Origin: Cohnella zeiphila
Lineage (GTDB): Bacteria > Bacillota > Bacilli > Paenibacillales > Paenibacillaceae
Assembly: GCF_014212055.1 (NCBI RefSeq)
Contig: NZ_JACJVO010000015.1
Coordinates: forward strand, 1-64,000
Direction of reading: 5' to 3'
DNA: 64,000 bases
Part shown: one piece after another, positions 7,721 through 16,104 of the stretch
Numbering within the stretch: position 1 is the stretch's first letter
Layout: the number at the start of each line of letters is the position of its first letter
Position numbers and translations under genes: made by a program
The notes under the pieces: generated by a model
Databases searched by the model: none
Told to the model about the DNA's origin: nothing
What the model saw: the letters and a program-made list of their open reading frames with translations, nothing else

Positions 7721-7766
7721 AAAACAGCCTCCTCCCCGCCGGGATGCGGCGGAGAGAGAGGCTGTA
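7721..7766 (-). terminator. Terminator of the DHA2 transporter gene
   Basis: On the minus strand ACAGCCTC pairs with GAGGCTGT around a GC-rich inner stem, followed by TTTT. It lies 16-61 bases past the transporter stop codon. The stretch 7593-7720 holds only a small GGCCTCG/CGAGGCC hairpin (about 7600-7615). Confidence 0.85.
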
Positions 7767-7781
7767 TCCATCAACTGGCCG

Positions 7782-9254
7782 TCAGCCGACCATCATATGA
7801 ATTTCGGCGGACGCTTCGGCGTTGGGGTCTACCTTCGGCCGGCTGAGCAGCAGGCCGAGGATCGCGCCCGCGACGCCGACGAAGATCAGGATGAAAAACG
7901 TATAACTGAACGCGGTGGTCCATTCCTTCAGCTCGGGAGCCTGCTTGTGCGCCGAGATCAGCAGGTCCTTCATCTTGTTCGTCGACAGCGTCGTCAGCGT
8001 GGCGATCGCCAGCGAGGAGACGACTTGCTGGGCGGCGTTCGTCAGCGAAGTGACGCGTCCGACCAGGTTCTGCGGAGACGACTGGATCAGATGCGTGTTG
8101 AGCGGCATCATGAACAGGCCCATTCCGGCGCCGAGCAAGGCAAGCGGAATCATCACCATGATCTTGCCGTCGTTCGCGTCCAGGTTGGCGAGCAGCGCGG
8201 TCGCTCCGATGACGAAGATCATGCCGGCGAGAACGAGCGGCCTCGCGCCGAAACGGTCGGACAAGCGGCCGCCGATCGGCATGAACACTCCCGAAGCGAT
8301 CGCTTGCGGAAGCATGATCAAGCCGGTGTCGAAGGCGGTATATCCTTTCGCCGATTGCAGGAACACCGGCACCAGGAAGAAGGAGCCGAACAGGGCGAAC
8401 TGGGATACCCATTGGACCACAATGCCGCGAGTGAAGTTACCCGAACGGAAGACGCGCAATTCGAGAAGCGGATTCTTGCTTCGGAGCTCCACAATGACAA
8501 ACAGCACCAGCGCGACGACCCCTACGATGAGTCCGACGAGCGTCTCGGTCGAAGTCCAGCTCGATCCGCCCTGCGTCACGCCGTAGGACAATGCGGCGAA
8601 CGCCAGCGGCGCCAGAATGATGCCGAGCAGGTCCAGCGACGCGACGGACTGGCGATCGATGTTCGGCAGCGTGCGAATGCCGAGCAGCACGGCGATGACG
8701 CCGATCGGCAGATTGATCAGGAAGATCCAGTGCCAGCTGGCATAGTCGACCAGCGAACCGGCGAGCACCGGTCCGAGCGCCGGAGCCAGCAGAATCGGCA
8801 CGCCCATCATGCCCATGACCGCTCCGACTTTATCCGGCGGTGCCATCCGATAGACGAACGCCATGGAGATCGGCATGACGACGCCGCCCCCGAGACCTTG
8901 CAGAACGCGGAACAGAATGAGCATCTCGGCCGATTGGGCGAACGAGCACAGCAGCGATCCGATCGTAAAGAGCGCGATCGAGATCAAGAAGATGCGCTTC
9001 GCGCCGAAGCGGTCCGACAGCCAGCCGGCAAGCGGAATGACGGCCGCCTGCGCCAGCGCGTAGCCGGTAACCGTCCACTGCACGAGCGACAACGAGCTGT
9101 TAAAATCCTCCTGAAGCTTGGGAATGGCGACGTTGACGGCGGTTCCGTCCAGAATAACCATGAAAAGCCCCACGATGATGGCAATCAGCGGACCCAGAAT
9201 CGAAGCAATCGAGCCCGATGCCGGCGCCTCCGCCTTTGAAGCTTGAACAGACAT
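7782..9254 (-). CDS. DHA2 family MFS drug-efflux transporter
   Basis: This 490-residue transporter has about 14 membrane helices and DHA2 signatures: LDGTAVNVAIPKLQ in helix 1, the loop 2-3 motif GWLSDRFGAKRIF, RVLQGLGGG in helix 4, and antiporter motif C (GVPILLAPALGPVLAG). Relatives such as EmrB or LmrB export drugs or metabolites by proton antiport. It is divergent from a TetR regulator, and the 238-base gap holds four related palindromes, so expression is probably repressed until an exported ligand binds the regulator. Confidence 0.93.
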   Translation of the reverse strand: MSVQASKAEAPASGSIASILGPLIAIIVGLFMVILDGTAVNVAIPKLQEDFNSSLSLVQWTVTGYALAQAAVIPLAGWLSDRFGAKRIFLISIALFTIGSLLCSFAQSAEMLILFRVLQGLGGGVVMPISMAFVYRMAPPDKVGAVMGMMGVPILLAPALGPVLAGSLVDYASWHWIFLINLPIGVIAVLLGIRTLPNIDRQSVASLDLLGIILAPLAFAALSYGVTQGGSSWTSTETLVGLIVGVVALVLFVIVELRSKNPLLELRVFRSGNFTRGIVVQWVSQFALFGSFFLVPVFLQSAKGYTAFDTGLIMLPQAIASGVFMPIGGRLSDRFGARPLVLAGMIFVIGATALLANLDANDGKIMVMIPLALLGAGMGLFMMPLNTHLIQSSPQNLVGRVTSLTNAAQQVVSSLAIATLTTLSTNKMKDLLISAHKQAPELKEWTTAFSYTFFILIFVGVAGAILGLLLSRPKVDPNAEASAEIHMMVG

Positions 9255-9291
9255 GCGTTTTCTCCTCTCCCTTATCCCGGCACGCCGCCCT

Positions 9292-9444
9292 GTCCGTTCT
9301 AACGGACTTCCTTATCATTCCGCGCGGATTGACCTGAATTCGCATCGCGCGTTACAATAGGACTGCGGACAATTGTAACGGACGTACCGTTCACAATACG
9401 GACAATTGTCCGTTTAAGCTTGATGTTAGCGGACAGATGTCCGG
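9292..9444. promoter_or_regulatory. Four palindromic TetR-type operator candidates
   Basis: Four related inverted repeats lie between the divergent genes: GTCCGTTCTAACGGAC (9292-9307); TTGTAACGG with CCGTTCACAA (9373-9381 and 9387-9396); the perfect palindrome ACGGACAATTGTCCGT (9398-9413); and GCGGACAGATGTCCGG (9429-9444). The shared element is CGGACA/TGTCCG or its CCGTT/AACGG variant. Their position suits binding by the TetR protein to control both genes. Confidence 0.75.
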
Positions 9445-9492
9445 TTGTCAAGAACATTTTGGGGTAACCTAGGCAGAGGTGGAGGGAGAAGG

Positions 9493-10083
9493 ATGCCCAT
9501 TCGCAAAGAACGCAGCGATGCCGCCGCCCATCGCCGACTGATTCTGGAAACCGCTCGAAACTTGTTTTCCCAATACGGAGTGAGCGAAGTCAGCATGCAC
9601 CAGATCGCCAAGACGGCGGGAATCGGGCAGGGCACTCTATACAGACGATACGCGCACAAAGGGGATTTATGCTCCGATCTGATGGAAGATACCGGGCAGC
9701 GGCTTCTCGACGAGCTCGAGCGCGATCTGGCGGACATTAGCGGCCGCGAAGCGGCCGAGCGGCTCGGACTCGTGATGGACCGGATCATCGACTTTATCGA
9801 CGAGAAATGTCAGTTCCTCATTCCGCTTCACAACGTATACGCATGCGAGACGGACCGCACCGCGTTCTTTCGGTCGCCGATTTACTTGCGCGTGAAGGAA
9901 CTCGTGACCAAACTGTACGACGAGATGCGGACGGATAACGGGGAAAAAGAGAAATCGGCTTTTGCCGCTCATGCGCTGCTGTCCTCCCTTAATCCGATCG
10001 GCTATCTCCATCTGCGGAACGAGCTCGGCTATTCCAAGGACGCGATCAAACAATATTACCGGTGCTTGTACTCGCGCGTATAA
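9493..10083 (+). CDS. TetR/AcrR family transcriptional regulator
   Basis: This 196-residue regulator has the N-terminal TetR helix-turn-helix (AHRRLILETARNLFSQYG, then MHQIAKTAGIGQGTLYRRYAHKGDL; about residues 12-57). The helical ligand domain is of the small YsiA/YxbF-like type. The ATG at 9493 is preferred over an in-frame start 16 codons upstream because a GGAGGGAGAAGG site precedes it. It is transcribed away from the DHA2 transporter and is the likely local repressor of that pump. Confidence 0.9.
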   Translation: MPIRKERSDAAAHRRLILETARNLFSQYGVSEVSMHQIAKTAGIGQGTLYRRYAHKGDLCSDLMEDTGQRLLDELERDLADISGREAAERLGLVMDRIIDFIDEKCQFLIPLHNVYACETDRTAFFRSPIYLRVKELVTKLYDEMRTDNGEKEKSAFAAHALLSSLNPIGYLHLRNELGYSKDAIKQYYRCLYSRV

Positions 10084-10089
10084 CTGTCG

Positions 10090-10221
10090 AATCCCCCAAA
10101 AGTGACGCAAAGCTTCGATGCGAATTCCGATTACTTTCGGGGGAGCCCCCGGATATAATCCCCCAAAAGTGACGCAAAGCTTCGATGCGAATTCCGATTA
10201 CTTTCGGGGGAGCCCCCGGAT
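10090..10221. repeat. Paired 67-bp-period hairpin repeat, locus A
   Basis: Two essentially identical copies (10090-10154 and 10157-10221) lie head to tail with a 67-base period. Each starts AATCCCCCAAAAGTGACG and ends with ATTCCGATTACTTT, then CGGGGGAGCCCCCGGAT. CCCCCAAAAGT pairs with ACTTTCGGGGG in an 11-bp stem with one imperfect pair. The central 14-15 bases differ from those of the related pair at 58135-58264, but are the same in both copies here. It follows the tetR stop codon. Confidence 0.85.
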
Positions 10222-10276
10222 AAAACGGCGCCGGCCAGCGGGATCGATTCCCGTTGGCCGGCGCCGTTTTTTTTTT
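10222..10276. terminator. Long bidirectional terminator
   Basis: A roughly 20-bp stem (AAAACGGCGCCGGCCAGCGG with its complement, TCGA loop) ends in T10 on the plus strand and has an A4 start that gives T's on the minus strand. It separates the tetR/repeat region from the convergent PAP2 gene. Confidence 0.9.
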
Positions 10277-10280
10277 GACA

Positions 10281-10937
10281 TTACGCTCCGAAGGTGCCTC
10301 TCTGCCGCTCCTGCTGTCCCCCGGAGAGAAGCCGCTCGGCGTACATCACTCCGGCGAGCACGATCTCCACCAGCAAGATGCCGGCGATGCCGTCCATGAT
10401 GGCATGCTGCTTGATGAACAGCGTCGACAGAATGATCGCCGTCGAGGTGCCTCCGATCAACGCCAGATTCCGGGCGTTGCGGAAGCCGCTGGCCGCCAGC
10501 AGCCGGAAGACCATATAGCTGGAGAATACATGGATGCTGGGGAAGCAGTTGAACGGCCGATCCCGGTGGTAAATAAACGCCACCAGCCGCGTGAACGGAT
10601 CGTGTCCGACCAGCACCGGACGAGGCACGGTCGTCTGGAACCCGGAATAAATCCCGTAGCAGACGAGCGCGCATAGCGTATAGACCATGAGAGCGCGATA
10701 ATAGACCCGAATGTCTTTTTTGAAGAAATACAGAACGCACAAATAAATATAAAAAATCCAAACGCCGTAAGGTATCGCGAAATATTTGACGAACGGTATG
10801 GCGTCGTCCAGCCGGGTCGTCAAGTGATAAATCACTTTGCCCGGCTTGTCGACCCAGCCGTAAATCGCGCCTAGCATCGGAAAAATCAGCATGAACAGCA
10901 GCGGCATATACTTGCGGTAACGAACTGCGATTGCCAC
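10281..10937 (-). CDS. PAP2 superfamily membrane phosphatase
   Basis: I chose a GTG start at 10937, behind a GGGGGGAGG site, giving 218 residues. About six membrane helices are seen. The PAP2 motifs are present late: RPFNCFPSIHVFSSYMVF (motif 2, PSxH) and FIKQHAIMDGIAG (motif 3, with the catalytic histidine). Such enzymes dephosphorylate lipid phosphates such as diacylglycerol pyrophosphate, phosphatidate or undecaprenyl pyrophosphate. It starts 49 bases after the LtaS-type stop, apparently in one operon, which suits lipid recycling for lipoteichoic acid synthesis (inference). Confidence 0.8.
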   Translation of the reverse strand: MAIAVRYRKYMPLLFMLIFPMLGAIYGWVDKPGKVIYHLTTRLDDAIPFVKYFAIPYGVWIFYIYLCVLYFFKKDIRVYYRALMVYTLCALVCYGIYSGFQTTVPRPVLVGHDPFTRLVAFIYHRDRPFNCFPSIHVFSSYMVFRLLAASGFRNARNLALIGGTSTAIILSTLFIKQHAIMDGIAGILLVEIVLAGVMYAERLLSGGQQERQRGTFGA

Positions 10938-10986
10938 GATTTTCGGACCTCCCCCCGGGGATTCCCTTTTTCTCTCTGCTTCTGCG

Positions 10987-12855
10987 CTACTTTCTTTCCG
11001 GCAGCGACCGGACATACGCATCCGACATGCTGAGCAGCTCCAGCGCCTGATTGTATTGGTCCTTGGTGACGCTATCCTTGCCCAGCTTCCCACCGTCGAT
11101 CGCGCTTATGGTCCCGTCCTCGAAGCTCTTGCCCGGGACGAAGACGCTGCTGTCGTTAATGAAGGAACCGGACGGTAAATAATATCTCTCCGGCAGCACG
11201 TTATGCGTATCATTTAACAGATCTTGACCGAAATGAACATGATCCTCCAGCGAAATTCCCGCCAGATTGGCGACGGTCGGGAAGATGTCCGATTGTCCGC
11301 CGGTCTGCGGAAGCTCCTTCCCTTCCGGAGACGCCCCGGGAAGCTTGATCAGCAGCGGGATGTTCATCATGTCCTGAACGCCGTAATCGCGGCCGTAGAT
11401 CTCCTTCATCAGGTCTTTCTCCTTGGAGGTGAGCGAATAGATCGGCAAGCCCTGATGATCGCCGTAGATGACCACGACGCTGTTGTCCCAAACCCCGTTC
11501 GCCTTCAGCTTGTCGACGAACTGGCCCAAAGCGTAATCGGCATAGTTCTGGGCGCGGATATAGTCTCCGACCAGCGTGCCTTCGTATCGGTCGGGCAGGT
11601 CCATCTTATACTTCCGCTCCGGAATGTCGAACGGGTGATGGCCCGACATCGAGATCAGCTGCACATAGAACGGCTGGCCGGTGCTCTGCATCTTCGCCAA
11701 TTCGTCCGCCGTCTTGCTGTACAGCACCTCGTCGGAAGCGGCGAACATGACGGGATCCTCGTCTCCGAAAAAGGTTTTGTCATAATGCTTGTCCCAGCCG
11801 AGAGCCGCGTACAGCTCCTTGCGGTTCCAGAACGTAATGTCGTTCGTATGGAACGTGGCGGTCTGGTAGCCGTTCGCCGCGAACGTCCGCGGCATGCTGG
11901 GCAATACGCGGTCCACGTATTCCTGCGACGCGGCGCCGTGCTGCGGCACGTAGAACGACGTATTCACGACGAACTCGGCATCGGCCGTGTTGCCTTGGCC
12001 GACCTGCTGGAAGAAATGCGGGAAGTACAAGCTGCTGCCGAGAAGCTTGTTCATGTTCGGCGTAAGTTCCTTGCCGTCCAGCTTCTTGTTCAGCAGAAAA
12101 TTTTGGAACGCTTCCATTTGAATGATGATGACGTTCTTCCCTTTGGCGGCTCCGAAATAGGCGGGCGTCGCGGAAGGCGTCTCCCCCTTCAGCTTCTCGA
12201 TCGCCTGCTGGTTGACCGATACGGCGCTGACGTCGTCATCCTTGGACGCCGCGAACGCCGCGTAGACTTCATAGTTGAGTATCCCCATGCTCTGGGCTTG
12301 CAGAATCTCGTTCATGCTGTCCTTATTCGGCCAGATGCAGGCGACGCAAGCCGCCAGCATCAGAATGCCGATCCCCGTGACGAAGCGTTGGCGCTCCTTG
12401 ACCGCGAGGCTTCTCCCCCACGCCCTCACTTTTTTGTTAAAGATCAGAATGAAGAACAGGGCGACGATGTCCACGTAAATGAGCAAAAAATACGGATGAA
12501 GCAGGGACATGACGCTCCCCTTCACCTCGGTCACCTGGCCGGCCTGCTGCAGCGCATGATAAGTGACGATGACGCCGAAATATTTGTAGTACATGATAAC
12601 CGCAAAGTAGATGCTGGTCATGACCAAATCTGCGATCAGATAGGCGCCCAGCTTACGCTTGTAGAACATCGTCTCGATCAGGCAAAAGACGAACCACACG
12701 GAAGGGACTCCGGTTGCCAGCGACGCCCAAAAGTGTCCCTCATCGAAGATGACGAACCAGGCCAAATAGATTTTTAGAATCATAAGAACAGAAAAAAAGA
12801 CAAACGGTTTGGCGATCACGCCCCGCAAACGTTGTCTCGATACCAATGCAATCAT
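10987..12855 (-). CDS. ltaS: LtaS-type lipoteichoic acid synthase
   Basis: An N-terminal block of five membrane helices (about residues 10-190) precedes an extracellular sulfatase-like domain. Catalytic features of LtaS are visible: IIQMEAFQN (metal-binding Glu), the threonine nucleophile in GQGNTADAEF, and VIYGDHQGLP (metal-binding Asp/His). The enzyme transfers glycerol phosphate from phosphatidylglycerol. I use the ATG at 12855; the frame stays open to a TTG at 12894, but that lies within a few bases of the predicted transcription start, and a TTG at 12846 is also possible. A PAP2 phosphatase follows. Confidence 0.9.
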   Translation of the reverse strand: MIALVSRQRLRGVIAKPFVFFSVLMILKIYLAWFVIFDEGHFWASLATGVPSVWFVFCLIETMFYKRKLGAYLIADLVMTSIYFAVIMYYKYFGVIVTYHALQQAGQVTEVKGSVMSLLHPYFLLIYVDIVALFFILIFNKKVRAWGRSLAVKERQRFVTGIGILMLAACVACIWPNKDSMNEILQAQSMGILNYEVYAAFAASKDDDVSAVSVNQQAIEKLKGETPSATPAYFGAAKGKNVIIIQMEAFQNFLLNKKLDGKELTPNMNKLLGSSLYFPHFFQQVGQGNTADAEFVVNTSFYVPQHGAASQEYVDRVLPSMPRTFAANGYQTATFHTNDITFWNRKELYAALGWDKHYDKTFFGDEDPVMFAASDEVLYSKTADELAKMQSTGQPFYVQLISMSGHHPFDIPERKYKMDLPDRYEGTLVGDYIRAQNYADYALGQFVDKLKANGVWDNSVVVIYGDHQGLPIYSLTSKEKDLMKEIYGRDYGVQDMMNIPLLIKLPGASPEGKELPQTGGQSDIFPTVANLAGISLEDHVHFGQDLLNDTHNVLPERYYLPSGSFINDSSVFVPGKSFEDGTISAIDGGKLGKDSVTKDQYNQALELLSMSDAYVRSLPERK

Positions 12856-12904
12856 CTCCCGAGTTGTGACCCCGCTTAAGCATAAAGTAAACAACGGCTA
12901 ACCT

Positions 12905-12910
12905 ATTATA
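12905..12910 (-). promoter_or_regulatory. -10 element of the ltaS promoter
   Basis: A perfect TATAAT (minus strand, 12910-12905) lies 50 bases upstream of the chosen ltaS start. The matching -35 is weak, so this site is tentative. Confidence 0.45.
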
Positions 12911-12946
12911 GCGGATTTGCCCCCCGTTAAAAAGCCAGGGAAGGAA

Positions 12947-12975
12947 TTGACTAGACTTCCGGCACGTCTTAAAAT
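12947..12975 (+). promoter_or_regulatory. Promoter of the 97-residue protein gene
   Basis: TTGACT (12947-12952), 17 bases, TAAAAT (12970-12975). A second TATAAT lies at 12989-12994, closer to the gene. Either could serve the reading frame that starts at 13024. Confidence 0.6.
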
Positions 12976-13023
12976 CCGGCACATAAGGTATAATGTATTT
13001 CATCAGGGAAAGGAAGTGTGCCC

Positions 13024-13317
13024 ATGGCCATTCGATATACGCGGCCTTACGATGAAATTCTGGACGAGTTGTCGCGAGCGCTGGAAGACATTCCGAACTG
13101 CTACGAGACGTTCGAGATGGACGCCGAGGAGTGGGGCGGACTGGAAAAGGCTGAGCGCGACGTCTGCATCCGAACGCTCGCCGACGACATGTTCTACGTG
13201 CTCGGTTCGGAGCCTCGCGCGGAAGCGGGCTCCGGCAAGCTGGAATACGACCGGTCGCGGAGCGTCATCAAAGTGACGGCTTCGCCCCAGCTCGTTCACG
13301 TCGTATCGCTGAAATAG
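13024..13317 (+). CDS. Conserved hypothetical acidic protein, 97 residues
   Basis: I do not recognise the family. It is a soluble, acidic protein (EILDELSRALEDIP, MDAEEWGGLEKAERDVC) with a single cysteine pair far apart, no signal peptide and no membrane segment. AAAGGAAG seven bases upstream selects the ATG at 13024 over an upstream GTG. It has its own promoter, is divergent from ltaS, and is closed by a hairpin at 13333-13353. Confidence 0.75.
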   Translation: MAIRYTRPYDEILDELSRALEDIPNCYETFEMDAEEWGGLEKAERDVCIRTLADDMFYVLGSEPRAEAGSGKLEYDRSRSVIKVTASPQLVHVVSLK

Positions 13318-13332
13318 TAAGTATTCCCGGGA

Positions 13333-13353
13333 GGAGAGGCCGCGCGCCTCTCC
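13333..13353. terminator. Hairpin between convergent genes
   Basis: GGAGAGGC (13333-13340) pairs with GCCTCTCC (13346-13353) across CGCGC. It lies in the 37-base gap between the small protein gene and the convergent gerAC-type gene. The T-tract is poor, so termination strength is uncertain. Confidence 0.5.
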
Positions 13354-13354
13354 T

Positions 13355-14578
13355 TCAGTCCGTTTTCAATCCCAGCACGCTGTCCATGGACTTATTGCTG
13401 AGCCCTTCGCGGCGAATCGTGAAGTCGACCTCTGCCTTCATCTCCGTCTTGGCGAACCGCGCCGGCCAATCCTTCTCCCACTGCTGCCACCGTTTCGGGT
13501 CGCGCCGATGAATCAGATCGGCGAAGCCGACCACATCGGCCTGAAGCGCTTGGATCGAGCTGAGCCCTTGCTCCATTCGATCGGTGATCTCCTTTGAGAT
13601 CTGCACCTCCATCCGGTGAATGACATCTGCTTTCAGCAGGTCGACGCCGCAGTTCGTCTCCAGAATCGTTCCCTTCGCACGGACTCTCACCTCCATCCGA
13701 TACCCGTCTGCGGTTCGAACCGGCTTGACGGTCGTTCGGGAGCGGTCGACCTGAATCGTCGACTTGAGCTTCGGATCGGTCGCCCGGCAGGGAAACGGCA
13801 GAACCGTCTGATGAACCTCGTCCCGCAGAAAAGCGACGCCGAGCGCCTCCTCCTGGCCCAGCCAACCGGCGAAGCGCCCTTCTTTCAACACCGCCAACCT
13901 TCGGAGCCTAAGCTTGGATGGGACGGTGGTGCTTTTCAACTGGTCGGCCTTCGTCACGGGCTCGGATCCGGACAAGGCGATCTCCGGCAGCACGGCGTTG
14001 TGGGCTGAACCGGCCAACTGCATCGTCAGTTTGAATATGCTGGTGTCGGGCAGCGCCGACTCCATCCTACTCTCCCGCTGCAGCGTTTCATAGATCCCGT
14101 CGCCCGGAATGAATTGAATCTGCATCAGCTCCTTCAATATATCCCTTGCATCTCCGTCCGAGACGAGCACCGACACGGTTTCCCGGGCGTCCGGATTGCG
14201 GAAGAAGACGTCGATCAACTCCTCCACCCCCTTGCGAAGCATATCCGTGCTTACGATAAACACCTGGGTATGGGAGAAAAAAAGCTTGCGCGGGCTTTCG
14301 AAAACGCTTTGCCCGATGGCCTCGCGGATAGTCGGCCCGTGCGTGGAGTAAACGGCGACAGGCAATTTGGACGAACCGCCCTGCACGCTGCCCATCGCTC
14401 CGCCTCCGGATATGGCCGAGGGGATGACAACCTGGTAGGAGACGAGCCATTGATTGTCTTTCCAATCGACGGCAGCCGCGGACGTGATGGAGATATCGTC
14501 CAGTTCGGTGCGGTCCCAGCAGCCGGTGAGCATCGCAGCCGTCAGAAGCATCGCAGCCGCCCGAATCCCTTTCCTCAT
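13355..14578 (-). CDS. GerAC-type spore germination lipoprotein (Ger(x)C)
   Basis: This 407-residue protein begins with a signal peptide and lipobox (LTAAMLTGCWDR), then the GerAC domain with the usual WDRTELDDISIT start. It is the C subunit of a GerA-family germinant receptor, anchored on the outer face of the spore inner membrane. The ATG at 14578 overlaps the gerAA-type stop by four bases; a reading frame open far upstream is not used. It is the last gene of the A-C pair in this B-A-C ordered operon. Confidence 0.92.
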   Translation of the reverse strand: MRKGIRAAAMLLTAAMLTGCWDRTELDDISITSAAAVDWKDNQWLVSYQVVIPSAISGGGAMGSVQGGSSKLPVAVYSTHGPTIREAIGQSVFESPRKLFFSHTQVFIVSTDMLRKGVEELIDVFFRNPDARETVSVLVSDGDARDILKELMQIQFIPGDGIYETLQRESRMESALPDTSIFKLTMQLAGSAHNAVLPEIALSGSEPVTKADQLKSTTVPSKLRLRRLAVLKEGRFAGWLGQEEALGVAFLRDEVHQTVLPFPCRATDPKLKSTIQVDRSRTTVKPVRTADGYRMEVRVRAKGTILETNCGVDLLKADVIHRMEVQISKEITDRMEQGLSSIQALQADVVGFADLIHRRDPKRWQQWEKDWPARFAKTEMKAEVDFTIRREGLSNKSMDSVLGLKTD

Positions 14579-16104
14579 GGGCGCTTCTTCCTTCGGGGGG
14601 ACGGTCTCTGTCCGGACGCATTCCTTACCGCTTGGCGCGGGTTGGAGATCAACGCCGGCCTTTTTTTCATCAGCCACCAGGGAACCCGTACCAGCGTATC
14701 CTTCAGATTGGGCCATACGATCGGGGAGAAAGGCGTCATGTACGAAATGCCGAACGAGCGCAGGCTGACCAGATGAATCAGCAGAATCATCATCCCCGAC
14801 ATAATACCGAAGAGGCCGAGCGTTCCGCCGAGAATCATCATGCCAAAACGCAGCAGCCGCGCAGCGATGGCCATATTGAGCGCGGGGATGACGAAGTTGG
14901 AGATCGCCGTGAACGAGACGACGATAATCATCGCCGCGGACACTAGCCCGGCCTGCACCGCCGCCTGCCCCAGGACGAGCGCCCCGACGATGGAGATCGC
15001 GGGACCGATCACCCGCGGCATGCGAACGCCGGCTTCGCGAAGCACTTCGAAGGTGATCTCCATGAGAAGCGCCTCGAGAATCGCCGGAAACGGCACCCCC
15101 TCGCGCTGGGCCGCCAGGCTGATGAGCAGCGGCGTCGGCAGCATCTCCTGATGGAACGTCGTGATCGCGATGTATAACGAAGGCAAGAACATCGAGATGA
15201 AGAAGGCGCAGAACCGCAGGATACGCAAAAAGGTGGAGATGTCGTACCGTTGATAGTAGTCCTCGCTCGACTGAAAGAAGCTGATGAACGTGACCGGCGC
15301 GAGCAGCGCGAACGGCGTGCCGTCGACGATCAGCAGAACCTTTCCCTCCATCACGGCTCCGCATGCGGCATCCGGCCGCTCCGTATTCTGAAGGGTCGGA
15401 AAGGACGTCCATGTTGCGTCCTGGATCAACTCCTCCACATAACCGCTGTCCAGAATGCTGTCTACGTCGATTTTCCCAAGCCTCTGGCGGAACTCCTGCA
15501 CCACTTTGGGTTGGGCGATATTCTGCATGTAAATCATGCAGGCGTTCGTCTGCGTATGCCTGCCCAGCTTAAACGCTTCGACCCGCAACAGCGGGGAGCG
15601 AATCCGCCGCCTGACGAGCGACACGTTCGTCTGAAGGTTCTCGGTAAAGCTCTCCTTCGGTCCCCGGGTCACCGTCTGGGAAGTAGGCTCTTCCACCGCC
15701 CGGGATTCCCCGCCGATCGTCGAGGCGGCAAGCGCGCCGGCCTTCCCTGCGATCAGCACGACCGTGTCGCCGTCCAGAATGCTGCAAAGAACCTCGTTGA
15801 GTTTCGTTCGTTCATTGACCGTTCCGATTCGGAGAATATCTTTGTGTACCCTCCGGAACGCGTCCCCGGGCTCCTCCATCCCCAGTCGATCCAGTTCGTC
15901 CATGAGCGGATCCAGAATCGAACGCATTACCGTTTCTTCATCGACCATCGTTTTCATGTACACGACTGCAGCTTCGGGCTCTCCCTCTTCCTTCCCCGTC
16001 AATTCCCGAACGACCAAGTCACAGCTGTCTCCAAGTTCCCGGACGACGGCCTCCACATCTTCAGCCAGATGGCCGGTTAACGCCCGCTCGGTTTCCGCCG
16101 TCAT
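14575..16104 (-). CDS. GerAA-type spore germination receptor subunit
   Basis: This 509-residue protein has a long soluble N-terminal domain (about 1-290), then about five membrane helices and a basic C-terminal tail. Motifs typical of GerA subunits are DGTPFALLAPVTFISFFQSSEDYYQRY and LEALLMEITFEVLREAGVRMPR. With the B and C subunits it senses germinants in the spore inner membrane. It overlaps both neighbours by ATGA junctions, so the three are made together. The germinant specificity cannot be read from sequence. Confidence 0.93.
   Translation of the reverse strand: MTAETERALTGHLAEDVEAVVRELGDSCDLVVRELTGKEEGEPEAAVVYMKTMVDEETVMRSILDPLMDELDRLGMEEPGDAFRRVHKDILRIGTVNERTKLNEVLCSILDGDTVVLIAGKAGALAASTIGGESRAVEEPTSQTVTRGPKESFTENLQTNVSLVRRRIRSPLLRVEAFKLGRHTQTNACMIYMQNIAQPKVVQEFRQRLGKIDVDSILDSGYVEELIQDATWTSFPTLQNTERPDAACGAVMEGKVLLIVDGTPFALLAPVTFISFFQSSEDYYQRYDISTFLRILRFCAFFISMFLPSLYIAITTFHQEMLPTPLLISLAAQREGVPFPAILEALLMEITFEVLREAGVRMPRVIGPAISIVGALVLGQAAVQAGLVSAAMIIVVSFTAISNFVIPALNMAIAARLLRFGMMILGGTLGLFGIMSGMMILLIHLVSLRSFGISYMTPFSPIVWPNLKDTLVRVPWWLMKKRPALISNPRQAVRNASGQRPSPRRKKRP

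Noticed and set aside
13355..15412. An N-terminally extended gerAC-type fusion protein
   Set aside because: The extension reads across the gerAA gene in another frame. The lipoprotein signal sequence at 14578 with an ATGA overlap is the natural start.
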